Below are positions 1 to 8,836 of a DNA stretch of 64,000 nucleotides, in pieces; position 1 is the first letter of the stretch; each line of letters opens with the position of its first letter. The DNA comes from JAVJSU01 sp040219275 (lineage in GTDB: Bacteria > Chloroflexota > Anaerolineae > Aggregatilineales > Phototrophicaceae). The position numbers were made by a program, and so were the translations under genes. Location: NCBI GenBank assembly GCA_040219275.1, contig JAVJSU010000038.1, positions 248,001 through 312,000 of the forward strand. The letters are read 5' to 3'. The notes under the pieces were generated by a model. That model worked only from the letters and a program-made list of their open reading frames with translations, ran no database searches and was not told where the DNA came from.

Positions 1-205
1 TTATTCATAGTATTTTCACTTTCGTCTATATATTGACAATCTACAAAGTAGACGAGCAAGTGATGGTTTTTGTGACAGGTCAATCCAAATCGGTTTATTA
101 TTTCCCACGCTTTACCTGCGCTTAAACGTAGGCGTGTTGCCCCTTTTGCGGATTTCTCCTATAGTTGATTTACATGACTTATCTACCAGCAAAAGGGGAA
201 GGCAA

Positions 206-1189
206 ATGCAAACACTAAGACTCAAAACAATTATTATGAGCGGTCTGCTCGTGCTCTGTTTAATTCTACCTGCCGTGAGCTTCGCACAGGAAGAAACGCC
301 CGAACCACTCGATATTGAGGCGCTCATCGTAGACGCAGTGACAAATTATGAAGATGGATTTTATGACGAAGCCATCACCGCCGCGCAAGCCGTATTGGAA
401 GTTGACCCCGCCAATTTGCTAGCCGCCCGCATCGTTGCCGATTCCTACCGAATGCTGGATGAAGATATACTCGCCGCTGAAGCCTACACACAGGTGATCG
501 AACTCGACCCGCGTAACCCGGATGGCTACTTTTATCGTGGATTAACCACCTACCGCACCGAAGACTATGACCAGAATGAGCGTATTCTCGCTGATCTAAA
601 CAACGCGCTGGAATTCGGCTTTTCTGATCGGGCATGGCTATATAACGTGCGTGGATTGACCCATGAGCGACTCGGCAATATCGACTCCGCGCTGGAAGAT
701 TTCGCCGCCGCACTAGAGATTTCACCGTCATATAGTGTCGTCTATACCAACCGTGCCTTCCTGCTCGGTGAAACGCTTGGACGCTGGGCGGATAGTCTGG
801 AAGATCGTAAGTATGTTTTAGAAGAGCTTCGTCCTAATGATGCCGGATCGTTCAACGGATTGGCATGGGCATATGTCCAACTCGGACAATATCAAGAAGC
901 ACTGGGTTACGCCCAACTCGGCTTGGAAATTGAACCGGACGAACTGAATACCATCGACACACGCGGCTGGGCATATTGGGGTTTAGGCGAGTATGAGAAC
1001 GCCATCCTCGACTTTGAATTCGCAGTTGAAGGCGGACTCACCTATTCTTATTATGGCTTAGGCGCGGTCTATAATTCGCTTGGTGATACCGAGACGGCGC
1101 TGGATTACCTGAATCTCTACGTAGAGAGTGAAGGCGATGATCTCGATCAAGCCGCGCTGGATTTGTTGGCGGAGCTAGAGGGCGAATAA
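206..1189 (+). CDS. Exported tetratricopeptide-repeat (TPR) protein
   Basis: A 327-residue protein that begins with an N-terminal signal peptide (basic MQTLRLK, then a hydrophobic stretch ending at SFA-Q). The rest is a run of about seven TPR helical pairs with typical signatures (YRGLTTYRTEDY, AWAYVQLGQYQEAL, GLGAVYNSLGDTETAL). TPR arrays are protein-protein interaction scaffolds, so this is probably an extracytoplasmic adaptor of unknown partner. The ATG at 206 is chosen over the upstream in-frame start at 134 because it has an AAGGGGAA ribosome site and directly precedes the signal peptide. It is monocistronic, followed by a strong terminator hairpin. TPR and export calls are firm; the partner is unknown. 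Confidence 0.85.
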   Translation: MQTLRLKTIIMSGLLVLCLILPAVSFAQEETPEPLDIEALIVDAVTNYEDGFYDEAITAAQAVLEVDPANLLAARIVADSYRMLDEDILAAEAYTQVIELDPRNPDGYFYRGLTTYRTEDYDQNERILADLNNALEFGFSDRAWLYNVRGLTHERLGNIDSALEDFAAALEISPSYSVVYTNRAFLLGETLGRWADSLEDRKYVLEELRPNDAGSFNGLAWAYVQLGQYQEALGYAQLGLEIEPDELNTIDTRGWAYWGLGEYENAILDFEFAVEGGLTYSYYGLGAVYNSLGDTETALDYLNLYVESEGDDLDQAALDLLAELEGE

Positions 1190-1219
1190 CGCTTGCAAAC
1201 ACCCATCTGAAACTCTTTT

Positions 1220-1258
1220 TTTCGGCGGATGGCGTAAATGCGATCCGCCGAAATTTTT
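1220..1258 (+). terminator. Rho-independent terminator
   Basis: Perfect 11-bp stem (TTTCGGCGGAT / ATCCGCCGAAA) with a 12-nt loop and a T5 tract, 30 bp after the TPR gene stop. A T-rich run also precedes the stem. Confidence 0.85.
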
Positions 1259-1325
1259 GTCAGCATTGTTCAATACGCACGATCTCTTTATACTTCGATA
1301 AACCATTTACATTTGAGGATGCTGT

Positions 1326-1670
1326 ATGCCAGATCAGGAAACACCGCTTAATCTGCTATTCAAAGATGCGCTCCGCGTGATGGAAAAGTTGGGCGACACA
1401 TTCACAGCGGCATCATTTATTCGCATGGTAGCAAGAAACGATCAGGCGGCGTATATTCATTTGTTGACGGAATACGTTGATGACAAGCAACCCTTCATTG
1501 CCGCAAACACCGCCATCGAAAACCGTCTGAACGAAGTTGCGCCGGGTTGCGGTTATCTACCCGCAGAGGAAAAAACACTTGACACTGATCTCTTCGGCAA
1601 GTTGCAGAAAGTTGTGCTCTATCGCCGTGTGAGCGATGTTGTTCAGAGTGACACTCTTGAGCAAGACTAA
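1326..1670 (+). CDS. Conserved-looking small hypothetical protein
   Basis: A 114-residue soluble protein with no signal peptide or membrane segment and mostly predicted helix. The ATG has a GAGGAT ribosome site 5 nt upstream. It lies 51 bp ahead of the DUF309 gene on the same strand and may be co-transcribed with it. I do not recognise the family. The only notable part is a central segment with one Cys (APGCGYLPAEEK). Coding potential is supported by the ribosome site, the codon use and a stop position that leaves a tight spacing to the next gene. Confidence 0.65.
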   Translation: MPDQETPLNLLFKDALRVMEKLGDTFTAASFIRMVARNDQAAYIHLLTEYVDDKQPFIAANTAIENRLNEVAPGCGYLPAEEKTLDTDLFGKLQKVVLYRRVSDVVQSDTLEQD

Positions 1671-1721
1671 GCGCTAAATCAACGATTAAACCGCCTAACC
1701 ATTGGATGAAATTGATCCATT

Positions 1722-2510
1722 ATGCAAACTGCAAAGCAAACGCGCCCTTTGATTATTCTCGCCGGAATGTCGCCGGAAGCCCCGCCCGTGTGGGTGACAC
1801 ATCTCCGCGAGAACTTAGGCACAGAATATACATTTACCCATTTGAATGACCGTGAACGAACGGTTTCACGTTTGGCGGACGATCATGCCGCCTTGATTCT
1901 CGTCGATGGTGACGGCGATGATCCGCAATTCTGGACTGCAACCCCTAAAGCCAGCCCTGCCACGCGTCGTATTCCGGTGTTTGTGGTCAGTGACAATGCC
2001 GATCAACGAAGCACGGCACTCTTACAGGGGGCTGATCTAACGCTTTCGCCGGACGACGCGATCAAAGATGCCCCGCGCCTTATCAAAGACTTTGCCCGTA
2101 TGCTTGATCCCGCTGTGATGGCGCAACTCGAGTGTGATTGTCTGGAAGCGTTGCCGGATTTAGCGAAGCAAGGTGTGGAAAAGTTCAACGCTGGCGAATT
2201 TTACAAACAGCATGATCTATTTGAGGAATTGTGGATGGCAACCGACTCGCCGGTGCGTGATCTGTATCGGGCGATTTTGCAGGTAGGCATCGCCTATTTT
2301 CAGATTTTACGGGGCAATCATCGCGGGGCGCGCAAGATGCTCCTAAGAAGTGTGCAATGGCTCAACATCTTGCCGGATCAATGTCAGGGAGTAGATGTCA
2401 ACGCCTTGCGGGAAGACTCCGCCCGCGTCCGTGCCATTCTGGAAACCCTCTCAGAAAATGATATTGACCAATTCGACAAGACCCTGCTCCAACCCGTAAA
2501 GTGGAAGTAG
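1722..2510 (+). CDS. Receiver-like domain fused to DUF309
   Basis: A 262-residue two-part protein. Residues about 8-130 resemble a response-regulator receiver fold: alternating hydrophobic strands with LIILAGM and AALILVDGDGDD, then IPVFVVSDNAD. The acidic phospho-acceptor context is only partly conserved, so it may be a pseudo-receiver. Residues about 145-225 are a DUF309 helical domain with the family pattern FNAGEFYKQHDLFEELW followed by YRAILQVGIAYFQ and GNHRGARKML. DUF309 has no established biochemical role; its conserved Glu/His pattern suggests a metal or ligand site. The gene ends 4 bp before the next ORF, consistent with one transcript. Confidence 0.8.
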   Translation: MQTAKQTRPLIILAGMSPEAPPVWVTHLRENLGTEYTFTHLNDRERTVSRLADDHAALILVDGDGDDPQFWTATPKASPATRRIPVFVVSDNADQRSTALLQGADLTLSPDDAIKDAPRLIKDFARMLDPAVMAQLECDCLEALPDLAKQGVEKFNAGEFYKQHDLFEELWMATDSPVRDLYRAILQVGIAYFQILRGNHRGARKMLLRSVQWLNILPDQCQGVDVNALREDSARVRAILETLSENDIDQFDKTLLQPVKWK

Positions 2511-2514
2511 ATCA

Positions 2515-3300
2515 ATGGAAACTGAACTAAAACAGACTATCGAGATTAAGGCGAGTTACTCTTCGTTTAGTAATTGGGTTTCTGACTTGGTAACTACTCA
2601 AGGTAGCATAGATGTTCATAAAAGATATGGTTATGAATTTATAGATAAAAATATCATAACTTTACATTTCATCTTTGAAGAATGCTGGGTGCAAATTCAG
2701 GTTCAAATTAAAAGTATGAAACACTTAGTCCTTGTGGTTGAACCAGCAAGTAACCTTAATAGCGTAACTACTGATGAAGACATTAAAAGAGTACATCAAG
2801 TGGTTCATAAACTTGTCGATCTAATCGTGCAAGAGTGGATCACAGTTTCTCCTCATAATTTTCATTTGTTAGTTGCTAACGTAGATTTTGCAGGTGTATT
2901 GCGCGATAGATGGAATGAGAGTGAAATCACCCAGCGTAATGGTGCTTATCTATCAACCATTATTCTTCTTGGTAGTGTTGTTGAAGGTCTTCTTTTAGAG
3001 AAAATTAAACAAAATCAAGAGGAATCCAATCGATCTTTAGCGTCACCTAAAGATGAAGATGGCAAGCCACCAAATTTCAATAAATGGAAATTTGTGGAAC
3101 TTATTAACGTTGCTCACGATTGTGGCTGGATTGATAAGGAAGCCAAAGATTTTTCCAATTCACTCCGTGACTACCGAAATCTTATTCATCCGGCAGAACA
3201 ATCACGTCAGAAGATTTCACCTGATGAGGATACTTGTAAAATAAGTCGGGCTGTTGTCAATTCAGTCATTAATGATTTACTCAAGGGAAAACATTGTTGA
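2515..3300 (+). CDS. HEPN-like protein of unknown function, AT-rich
   Basis: A 261-residue soluble protein that I cannot assign to a named family. The C-terminal third (residues about 145-245) looks like a HEPN-type four-helix domain: a hydrophobic helix AYLSTIILLGSVVEGLLL, then SLRDYRNLIHPAEQ, which contains R-x6-H as in HEPN ribonucleases and their non-catalytic relatives. The N-terminal half is mixed alpha/beta with no recognised motif. Base use is clearly more AT-rich than the flanking genes, which suggests acquisition by transfer. It starts 4 bp after the DUF309 gene and overlaps the next gene by 7 bp. HEPN proteins are frequent in toxin-antitoxin and abortive-infection systems, but that role is not shown here. 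Confidence 0.6.
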   Translation: METELKQTIEIKASYSSFSNWVSDLVTTQGSIDVHKRYGYEFIDKNIITLHFIFEECWVQIQVQIKSMKHLVLVVEPASNLNSVTTDEDIKRVHQVVHKLVDLIVQEWITVSPHNFHLLVANVDFAGVLRDRWNESEITQRNGAYLSTIILLGSVVEGLLLEKIKQNQEESNRSLASPKDEDGKPPNFNKWKFVELINVAHDCGWIDKEAKDFSNSLRDYRNLIHPAEQSRQKISPDEDTCKISRAVVNSVINDLLKGKHC

Positions 3301-4262
3301 AGTTTCTCGTCCCCTATCGCCCTGTGCTGTTCCTGTTTATACTCGCGCCGTTCATCGGTGAAGTACTCTCCACATCCACGCCCATCATAGCCTTTTTGAA
3401 CCCGTGGAATTTATTTTTTCTCGGTGGATTATACGGCGCGGGGGCGATCCTCATACGAGAACTCGTAGTGCGCTGGGGCAAAGGCTGGCTAACCGTTTTA
3501 TTGCTCGGCGTGGCTTACGGCATCATCGAGGAAGGCTTGGCGGTCAAGAGTTTTTTTGACCCGAACTGGCAGGATTTAGGCACGCTGGTCGGGTACGATT
3601 TTTGGATGGGGGTGAATTGGGTGTGGGCGGTGCATCTTACGCTATTTCACATGGTCTATAGCATCGCCATCAGCATCTTGCTCACAGAATTGACCTTTCC
3701 TGCACATCGCCATCGTGCATGGACGGGCAAGTGGACATTTCGTTTTCTGGCGACGCTATTTGCCTTTACTGTCATGTTGTTTTTTGCAATCACCGAAAAT
3801 GACCCTCCCATTTTGCACTATCTCATTGCGTGCGGGCTGGTCGTTCTACTTTTTAATGTCGCTCAACGATTACCGTTTACTCTGCCGCGACGTAACGTAA
3901 CCGTTCCGCCTCCGTCACGCTTTCTAATCGCTGGCTTCGTGACTGCGTTAGTCTGGTTTTTTAGCGTTTGGTTGATGCCTGAAAATGGTGTGTCCCCGAT
4001 CATCCTTGTGGGCTGGTTGCTGATCTGGGCGGGCGTTGCCTCAGTTTGGATTTTATGGCGCAGTGGCAACGGTTTCGCGTGGAACCAAAAACACCAACTT
4101 GCGCTGGTGTCTGGATTTCTTGGATTTTTGATGCTCCTCACGCCATTGGTTGGCGCGGGATTTTGCGTCTATTTGCTGTGGCTATGGCGCAATCTTACGC
4201 TTCAAGCGACAAAACAATCCGCGAACAGGGCGCGTAAACAACATGACAATATTCGGCGTTAA
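3294..4262 (+). CDS. Polytopic membrane protein
   Basis: A 322-residue integral membrane protein with about eight to nine hydrophobic helices. The translation starts at TTG 3294 inside the end of the preceding gene (7-bp overlap), with an AAGGGA ribosome site upstream; no ATG fits. A conserved-looking segment YGIIEEGLAVKSFFDP between helices resembles the paired-Glu motif of CPBP/abortive-infection-type membrane proteases, but the remaining CPBP histidine motifs are not obvious. I therefore call only a membrane protein. The last 68 bp overlap the convergent gene on the minus strand. Confidence 0.65.
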   Translation: MLKFLVPYRPVLFLFILAPFIGEVLSTSTPIIAFLNPWNLFFLGGLYGAGAILIRELVVRWGKGWLTVLLLGVAYGIIEEGLAVKSFFDPNWQDLGTLVGYDFWMGVNWVWAVHLTLFHMVYSIAISILLTELTFPAHRHRAWTGKWTFRFLATLFAFTVMLFFAITENDPPILHYLIACGLVVLLFNVAQRLPFTLPRRNVTVPPPSRFLIAGFVTALVWFFSVWLMPENGVSPIILVGWLLIWAGVASVWILWRSGNGFAWNQKHQLALVSGFLGFLMLLTPLVGAGFCVYLLWLWRNLTLQATKQSANRARKQHDNIRR

Positions 4263-4668
4263 GTGCGGGTGTTTTATGTAATACGCGATATTCTTTTTCG
4301 TTAACGAATATCGTATGTTGACCCGTAAGCACATCATGGAGAAACGTGCTTGGAACACTCATCTGCCCCTGTGCTAATGCAATCCGGTTGAGCGCCAAAT
4401 CTTGCTGAATGGCAAGTAAAACATCAACCACATCCATACCCACAAAAACGGTCAGGGAGAAAATCCCCAATGCGAGAAGATAGAAAACCCCTTGTCCACT
4501 TGCCTCTGCTTGTAACACCAACCACAGGGTTACTATTCCTAAAATAAACGTCATCAAAAACGCTTTTAACACAATTTCGTTGCGCTTTTTGCGAAGTATC
4601 CCCGATTGATCTGCGGTCATTGAACCACTAGAGTGTAATATATCAGAATCTGAGGTTTTTAGAAGCAT
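4195..4668 (-). CDS. Small membrane protein, unknown family
   Basis: A 157-residue protein with two adjacent transmembrane helices (AFLMTFILGIVTLWLVLQA and VFYLLALGIFSLTVFVGM) and soluble ends. The cytoplasmic C-terminal part has no known motif. Its ATG at 4668 has a weak AGG ribosome site. The 3' end overlaps the convergent plus-strand membrane gene by 68 bp. No family recognised. Coding is likely, given a clean two-helix hairpin and an otherwise empty region. Confidence 0.6.
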   Translation of the reverse strand: MLLKTSDSDILHSSGSMTADQSGILRKKRNEIVLKAFLMTFILGIVTLWLVLQAEASGQGVFYLLALGIFSLTVFVGMDVVDVLLAIQQDLALNRIALAQGQMSVPSTFLHDVLTGQHTIFVNEKEYRVLHKTPALNAEYCHVVYAPCSRIVLSLEA

Positions 4669-4820
4669 TGGGCAACCTGTCTAATCAAAACTCATCTTAC
4701 ACTTATTATATAAGGCAAATACCTTGTTGACTATTAGATTTATACTTTTGGGGCAAAATTTCATAATTTCGTCACGATTTTCATAAATTGCGCTGTATCG
4801 ATTAGGATTTTTAGGGGAGG

Positions 4821-4853
4821 CTCAAGGTAGCTAATATTCAAAGCCACCCTGAG
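4821..4853 (-). terminator. Possible terminator of the downstream-facing exported-protein gene
   Basis: Imperfect 12-bp stem (CTCAAGGTAGCT / AGCCACCCTGAG, two mismatches) just beyond the minus-strand stop at 4869; read on the minus strand it is followed by a short A/T-rich stretch and lacks a strong T run. Confidence 0.35.
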
Positions 4854-4868
4854 ACCTGTATTTATCCA

Positions 4869-5801
4869 CTAAGAGTTGCTGAGATCAGGAACGACAATCT
4901 CGATTTCTTCGTTAAAGCGTGAGTAGTTAAATGTAGAAATCACATCCTGTATCAAATCAACTGAGATGCCCTGTAGGGTAATTTCAGCGACGATATTCAT
5001 AAGCACGTCGATCTGCATGACGATGTCGGTCTCTGCATTGACCTTAATAGTGACGACATAGCTCACACTATCCATCATATCTTCTATAAACGTATCAATA
5101 TCAATGCCGAGCGATTCAAAGTTAAGAGCGCCCATCGCACTGGCGGTTGTTTCATCATCCAATACTGCCAACACGTCTAATTCCAGCGAGAATACACGAA
5201 CTTCGGTGCCGTCATCTAAAGTTTCTGTGTCTAATTCTTCGATGCTCTGAACTGTATTTTCGTTATAAATATTAATAATGCCGGTATTGGCGGCGATATT
5301 GCTGAGTTGATCAATGTTCAACAACTGAAACCCCTGATAAAGATCGCCGGCTTCGACAAGGTTCACCCAGCCTTCAGGATAAAGTCCATCTAACAGTGTT
5401 GAATAATCATAGACACGCGCATACAGCACATCATCGAGAAAGCGCATATCCATCGACAATTCAAGTTCAACATTCTGACCGGGATCAGAAACTGTTTCGA
5501 TGGATTGCACAGTCGTCATATCCATCGCCACAGGGAGCATCTCCTCGTTCAACATCCAACCCATAATATCCTGTGTGATCGTCTGGTTTATCGTTTGTCC
5601 CTCTGCCCGAATATCCTGCACAACCGATTGTGTGCCGGAGGTATACACGCTATTCATAGCATTCAGCTTGTTCATGCTATCCGACACATAATTAACAAGC
5701 TCAAGTTCGTCATCCGTCAAGTCGTCCTGCGCCTGCAATGATGGCATCAGTGAAAGTAGCATCATCATCACAGCGAGAAGTATCAATCCACGTTTTTTCA
5801 T
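4869..5801 (-). CDS. Exported protein, LppX/DUF6612-like
   Basis: A 310-residue protein with a clear signal peptide (MKKRG, then a Leu/Met-rich core ending SLQAQ). The mature part is acidic and beta-rich, with alternating hydrophobic strands and few cysteines. This general shape recalls LppX/LprG-like or DUF6612-like extracytoplasmic proteins that bind lipids, but that is a fold-level impression only. The ATG at 5801 has a GGAGTG ribosome site 9 nt upstream. It follows the haloperoxidase-like gene on the same strand after a hairpin, so it is probably transcribed separately. Confidence 0.65.
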   Translation of the reverse strand: MKKRGLILLAVMMMLLSLMPSLQAQDDLTDDELELVNYVSDSMNKLNAMNSVYTSGTQSVVQDIRAEGQTINQTITQDIMGWMLNEEMLPVAMDMTTVQSIETVSDPGQNVELELSMDMRFLDDVLYARVYDYSTLLDGLYPEGWVNLVEAGDLYQGFQLLNIDQLSNIAANTGIINIYNENTVQSIEELDTETLDDGTEVRVFSLELDVLAVLDDETTASAMGALNFESLGIDIDTFIEDMMDSVSYVVTIKVNAETDIVMQIDVLMNIVAEITLQGISVDLIQDVISTFNYSRFNEEIEIVVPDLSNS

Positions 5802-5914
5802 GCGTTTTCTTCACTCCTAAATCAGTTTCAAAATGGCGCAAGCTACCCAGTGGGTGATCTGCGCCATGCCCATCTTAGCATCAAGTGTGTTATAGGGAAA
5901 TTAAAATAAGGGAA

Positions 5915-5948
5915 TAAACAAAGAGGCGCAACACAGTGTTACGCCTCA
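5915..5948 (-). terminator. Terminator of the haloperoxidase-like gene
   Basis: Stem GAGGCG/CGCCTC extended by AACAC/GTGTT with one mismatch; on the minus strand it is followed by TTTGTTTATT. It lies 15 bp beyond the stop at 5963. Confidence 0.7.
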
Positions 5949-5962
5949 TCTACTAGCGTGTT

Positions 5963-7309
5963 TTATTCGCCCTGTGGGATAGAACGCAAGAGGATGTTAT
6001 TCAACACACGCTCACCGACACAGCGTCCTTGCCGCAGACCAAGTTCAATCGCGGCGCGGTAGTGGATTCCGCCATACATACGGGAGATCGCCGCTTCGGA
6101 TGCCGCCGCCTCAAAAGACGTAAAAGAGCGTTCAATCTGCTCATGTCCATTGATGACCGGCGTGCGATCAGTAAAAGCGACCTGACCGAACATAGTCGTC
6201 AACACTTCCGCCGCCGCACCGGATGCCACCGAATGACCGGAAGGATATTCTGGAAATGGAGGAGATTGTATGTAAGGTTGCCAGTTCGGGCGAATGTATG
6301 TCTGAATGTACGTCACCGGGCGGAGCAAATTCAACTGATATTTCATATCCCACGCGCTGATGAAGGCATCTGCGACTGCTGTGCTGGTCAGCATATACAT
6401 TTCTGCGGTACGATCCAGCGTCAAACCCGCTTGCTCTGCAAATTGCATTTGGATCATCAACCAATGACCGGAGGGTGCGCCGGTAATGCCCGGTGTGTCG
6501 AGCCAGAAGCGGGCAATTTCTCGCTGTTCTTCCGTCAAATTGGTGAAGGTGTTCATCACCTCTTCAGCCTGACGATAAAATGTAGAGTTCGGGTCAGTGC
6601 TGAACTCCAGTGCGATAGGCACGTTACATTGCGACGAATAGCCCATCCCGAACGGGCGCAAATCTGCCCAGAAGGGTTCGAGTGGCGTTTGCCCTGCCGT
6701 GGTTGGCACCCAGAAAGACGGATCACCCGCAGGCAAGGCATATTGATTTTTGCGAATATCAACATAACCATCGGTCATTATCCACGCGACGAGTTGTTCG
6801 CCAAGTTCATCACCAAAGCTGATGGATCGCTCGACAATGCTAGCATCTGTTTCGGTCAGGCGCAGGGCGTTTTGTTCTTCGCGCATGGTGTCGATGCGTT
6901 CATGGGCATCTTCCGCAATGCTCGGAAATAAGCTATGTAGCACGGTGGATATTGAGCCATTCGCAACCGAAAGCCAATCATACACTTCACCGGAGGCGGG
7001 GTACGGCAACGCATCCAAGCCGTCCATTTGTCCGGCAACCGAGAAATTGCTGGGCATCCCGAAAACGACAGATTCATAGAGCGCAATAGCCGTATAGGCA
7101 TACACGCGTGAGGCGGCGGGCGCGTTGACGGTCTCACCACGCACAAGCTCATATGTGAAGAGCATCCAATCAGCCGCAAATTGGGAGTCATAATTGGCAG
7201 TCGGGATAGATCGCTGTTGTGCCTGCACAGTTACGGAATTAACCACTGTAAACACAAGTAACAGCGCCAGCAGAGGCAACAATGCACGAAGTTTCGTTTT
7301 TAGGATCAT
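5963..7309 (-). CDS. Exported vanadium-dependent haloperoxidase / PAP2-type phosphatase
   Basis: A 448-residue protein with a signal peptide (ending VQA-Q) and the complete three-part vanadate/phosphate-binding signature shared by vanadium haloperoxidases and class A acid phosphatases. The parts are K-x6-R-P in KYQLNLLRP, then PSGHS, then SR-x5-H in SRMYGGIHYR. These supply the Lys/Arg/His ligands and the axial His. Length and spacing (long helical N-terminal half) fit the bacterial haloperoxidase-related family rather than short PAP2 membrane phosphatases. The substrate cannot be read from sequence; the enzyme would act outside the membrane. The ATG has a GGGG ribosome site 6 nt upstream. 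Monocistronic. Confidence 0.88.
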   Translation of the reverse strand: MILKTKLRALLPLLALLLVFTVVNSVTVQAQQRSIPTANYDSQFAADWMLFTYELVRGETVNAPAASRVYAYTAIALYESVVFGMPSNFSVAGQMDGLDALPYPASGEVYDWLSVANGSISTVLHSLFPSIAEDAHERIDTMREEQNALRLTETDASIVERSISFGDELGEQLVAWIMTDGYVDIRKNQYALPAGDPSFWVPTTAGQTPLEPFWADLRPFGMGYSSQCNVPIALEFSTDPNSTFYRQAEEVMNTFTNLTEEQREIARFWLDTPGITGAPSGHWLMIQMQFAEQAGLTLDRTAEMYMLTSTAVADAFISAWDMKYQLNLLRPVTYIQTYIRPNWQPYIQSPPFPEYPSGHSVASGAAAEVLTTMFGQVAFTDRTPVINGHEQIERSFTSFEAAASEAAISRMYGGIHYRAAIELGLRQGRCVGERVLNNILLRSIPQGE

Positions 7310-7513
7310 GGTTTTCCCCCTTAATCCTCATAATGATGATATACATAGCCTATTATAGGACACCTTGTGGATTCTAACTGAGCGCATAATCCACCTGTTG
7401 ATCCACGCCTGCCCTATGATTACAACGTGATTCTACGTGAAATTGTTCCTTATGACTTGTAACTAAAGGTGAAATCTTGTTATGTCTATCGGCGCATATC
7501 GATTTTCAAATCA

Positions 7514-7522
7514 TGCTATACT
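7514..7522 (+). promoter_or_regulatory. Candidate extended -10 promoter
   Basis: TGCTATACT matches the extended -10 form TGn-TATAAT, 52 bp upstream of the eCIS-like gene start. No convincing -35 box is visible at the expected distance. Confidence 0.35.
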
Positions 7523-7573
7523 GGTTATACGGGCAAATAGCTTTCTGAATGGGCAATCCATTTGGAGATGGGA

Positions 7574-8827
7574 ATGGTTGAAATGAAAGATCAACAGAAA
7601 AACCCGCGATCCTCTGCACAACATCAACACAACTCTAAATCTCCACACAACGCAGAAAAACAACCGCTAAATGACACCACAACCTTTGATGATCGCTACA
7701 GCAACGATGTGCAATTTATGGCTTCGCAGGTGGATAATCCCGCCTTGCCGACAATTCAGCGCCAGACAATGGCGAAACAACTGCAACACTTAGTCGGTAA
7801 TCAACAGGCGCAACAACTCATCCAGACGAAGCGACTGCCAGATAGCCCTACGATGACCTTACAGCGCGATGATCCGGTTGAGGTCGGCATTGTGGAAGTG
7901 CCGACGCATCCGGGTGATATTTCCGAAATCGTCACGGACACATTGCGAACAACACGCGGCTGTTTGATGAATTTCCAAACCGCGCTGGACAATTTTGAGA
8001 CGCGCATCACCAACGATTCCGGTGAAGAAGCCGCCCCAAAAGACCCCGCGATGATTGCCCTGCAACAGGTTGGCACGTTCGTACTCGGTCAATTACGTAG
8101 TCAGATCGCCAGTGCCGTCCCCGGTGGATCGTTTGCAAATAGCATTGTTAGTTTAGGGCAGAGTATAGAGCAAGCCATCGTTGCTGAACGGCGCAGAAGT
8201 GTCGCCGCCACAGAACGCAATGCCGCCGCCAATTTCGTCATTAGAATTCGCTCATTGATTAACACCACCGCTGTTGATTTAGAATCGACGATGACGGAGG
8301 ATGTGATTTCCGTCCGTGAGCGCTACGATCAGGCAGATTCTGACGGGCATCGGGACGCGATTCGTTTCCATCAGGAGCTTATCAACTCACAGGTGACGCA
8401 GATGCTACAAACGACCTTTAGCACCGAGGCTATTTTTACCCGTATCGTCGAGGCATGGATCAACGAAAACCAGAGTCCATCCGGTGGGCAAGCACGGGTA
8501 TGGATTAATATGGATCGTGGTTGGACGGCGCGTGAAGCCTATCTCGCCGCGCCCTTTGGTAGCCGTTTAGCGGAACAACTGGAACAGCAGGGGTCGTTGG
8601 ATTTGATTAATCTGCATGTACCGCGCACGGTGCAATGGTTCCCATTTTACGGCGAAGACGGCGGTGGATTGGTGCGCTGTATGGCAGATATTGATGTTGA
8701 TAATCACGTTACCAATATACGGGCAATGGGCATTCAAAGCGGAAGCTATTTGCAAGAATTTACAAATCTCGTGAGTACCACGCCGATTCCACCGACAACA
8801 CAGGTGAACGGTAGCCGCGTACAATAA
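7574..8827 (+). CDS. Protein with eCIS-cargo-like N-terminal motif
   Basis: A 417-residue protein. Residues about 55-95 carry the pattern IQRQTMAKQLQHLVGNQ followed by a Gln/Leu helix. This is the LQ-x-hydrophobic-GN-x-A-x-Q-x-LI motif seen near the N-terminus of many proteins encoded with extracellular contractile injection systems, usually with DUF4157. No DUF4157 HExxH site is present. The N-terminal 50 residues are Asn/Gln/His-rich and probably disordered; the remainder is mostly helical with no known domain. There is no signal peptide. Several starts are possible (TTG 7562, ATG 7568, 7574, 7583); ATG 7574 is chosen because GGAG lies 6 nt before it. No tail-sheath or baseplate genes are in the window. 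Function unknown. Confidence 0.65.
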   Translation: MVEMKDQQKNPRSSAQHQHNSKSPHNAEKQPLNDTTTFDDRYSNDVQFMASQVDNPALPTIQRQTMAKQLQHLVGNQQAQQLIQTKRLPDSPTMTLQRDDPVEVGIVEVPTHPGDISEIVTDTLRTTRGCLMNFQTALDNFETRITNDSGEEAAPKDPAMIALQQVGTFVLGQLRSQIASAVPGGSFANSIVSLGQSIEQAIVAERRRSVAATERNAAANFVIRIRSLINTTAVDLESTMTEDVISVRERYDQADSDGHRDAIRFHQELINSQVTQMLQTTFSTEAIFTRIVEAWINENQSPSGGQARVWINMDRGWTAREAYLAAPFGSRLAEQLEQQGSLDLINLHVPRTVQWFPFYGEDGGGLVRCMADIDVDNHVTNIRAMGIQSGSYLQEFTNLVSTTPIPPTTQVNGSRVQ

Positions 8828-8836
8828 AGCCTAATC

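Noticed and set aside
6029..6931. 300-codon open frame antisense to the haloperoxidase-like gene
   Set aside because: Composition (Arg, Cys, His) is typical of a frame shadow; the minus-strand gene has a complete signature.
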